5,852 nt of DNA from contig CAAGIL010000088.1 in the NCBI GenBank assembly GCA_900769905.1, forward strand, positions 1-5,852, given 5' to 3'. Numbering within the stretch: position 1 is the stretch's first letter; each line of letters opens with the position of its first letter. The notes below the pieces were generated by a model, which was not told the origin of the DNA, did no database searches, and worked only from the letters and a program-made list of their open reading frames with translations. Source of the stretch: Rikenellaceae bacterium. GTDB taxonomy: Bacteria; Bacteroidota; Bacteroidia; Bacteroidales; UBA932. Positions 5,465-5,852 of this stretch are shown piece by piece. Made by a program: the position numbers and the translations under genes.

Positions 5465-5852
5465 ATGGCCAGGCCCCGGGAGACGTATTGGTTCGCCCTC
5501 AAGGTGTTCTACAACAAGGTCGAGAAGGTCAAGGCTGACTTCAAGGCGGCCCGCTACGAGACCTATGTCCCGATGACCGTCATTGAGAAATTCCAGAAAG
5601 GTGAACTCGAATACATAGAAAAGCCCGTGGTCGCTTCCCTGCTCTTCGTGCGCTGCAGCGAGAAGTTCCTCCAGAGCTACAAGCGAGAGAACAACGACGA
5701 GTTCCTCTACTACACCGCTCCCGGCGACAACAAGCCGGCGCGCATCAAGGACCGCGAGATGGACATCTTCCGCCAGGCCACGATGCTTGCAGGCAGCGGA
5801 GCCGAATACCTCGGCAGCGACACCGCCCAGTGGTGCGTGGGCGACAGGTTCA
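5465..5852 (+). CDS. NusG-like transcription antiterminator, UpxY family (3' truncated)
   Basis: The frame opens at the ATG at 5465 and runs without a stop to the window edge: 129 codons plus one base. The N-terminus, RETYWFALKVFYNKVEKVKA, followed by YETYVPMTVIEKF and VVASLLFVRCSEKF, is the NGN domain of NusG/RfaH-type factors (about residues 7-105). The last visible segment, WCVGDRF (about 123-129), looks like the entry into the C-terminal KOW domain, which lies outside. NusG paralogues of this type (UpxY) in Bacteroides bind RNA polymerase early in transcription and let it read through surface-polysaccharide operons; the gene is usually the first of the locus. The housekeeping NusG normally sits next to secE and rplK, which is not the context here, supporting the specialised paralogue. 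The start is preceded by an AT-rich stretch without a Shine-Dalgarno sequence, and by the long structured leader. The specific target operon cannot be seen. Confidence 0.85.
   Translation, partial: MARPRETYWFALKVFYNKVEKVKADFKAARYETYVPMTVIEKFQKGELEYIEKPVVASLLFVRCSEKFLQSYKRENNDEFLYYTAPGDNKPARIKDREMDIFRQATMLAGSGAEYLGSDTAQWCVGDRF

Overview
The window reads as chromosomal DNA of a Bacteroidota bacterium, most likely a fairly GC-rich member of the Bacteroidales. Four things point there. Two perfect copies of the Bacteroidota -7 promoter element TAnnTTTG occur, each with an upstream TTTG at the right distance. Gene starts lack Shine-Dalgarno sequences. The lipoprotein-export-type permease and the small S4 protein are of kinds common in that group. 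A NusG paralogue of the UpxY type stands at the right edge. The genus cannot be named from the sequence. All genes lie on the + strand.

Layout: (1) 1-438, the C-terminal end of a LolC/LolE/FtsX-type ABC transporter permease, cut by the window edge. (2) A promoter at 434-464 whose -33 element overlaps the permease stop codon. It heads a tight five-gene run (497-5030, gaps of 4-13 bases): a divergent mannose-6-phosphate-isomerase-like cupin protein, a DJ-1/YajL-type protein, an Hsp15/HslR-type S4 RNA-binding protein, glucosamine-6-phosphate synthase GlmS, and a YugP-type membrane zinc metallopeptidase. GlmS makes the amino-sugar precursor of peptidoglycan and lipopolysaccharide. The isomerase-like protein would act nearby, on fructose-6-phosphate/mannose-6-phosphate, if it is active. 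The other three look like protein, ribosome or envelope maintenance genes, so the run resembles a housekeeping operon of mixed content. (3) 5031-5464, a 434-base gap without a conventional gene. It holds a second promoter (5080-5112), then about 345 bases of leader rich in inverted repeats: a possible 12-bp closing helix, a row of six neighbouring hairpins, a helix that crosses the closing helix, and two mutually exclusive pairings near the 3' end. (4) 5465 to the right edge, the start of a NusG-like antiterminator of the UpxY type. Such genes commonly stand first in surface-polysaccharide operons, so a capsule or exopolysaccharide locus may follow outside the window.

The most interesting part is the structured leader before the NusG paralogue. 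I could not match it to RNase P RNA, tmRNA, SRP RNA, 6S RNA or a riboswitch class I know. It is a good candidate for the RNA on which the antiterminator or a cofactor acts. All structure statements come from reading complementary segments by eye. No folding or covariation was computed.
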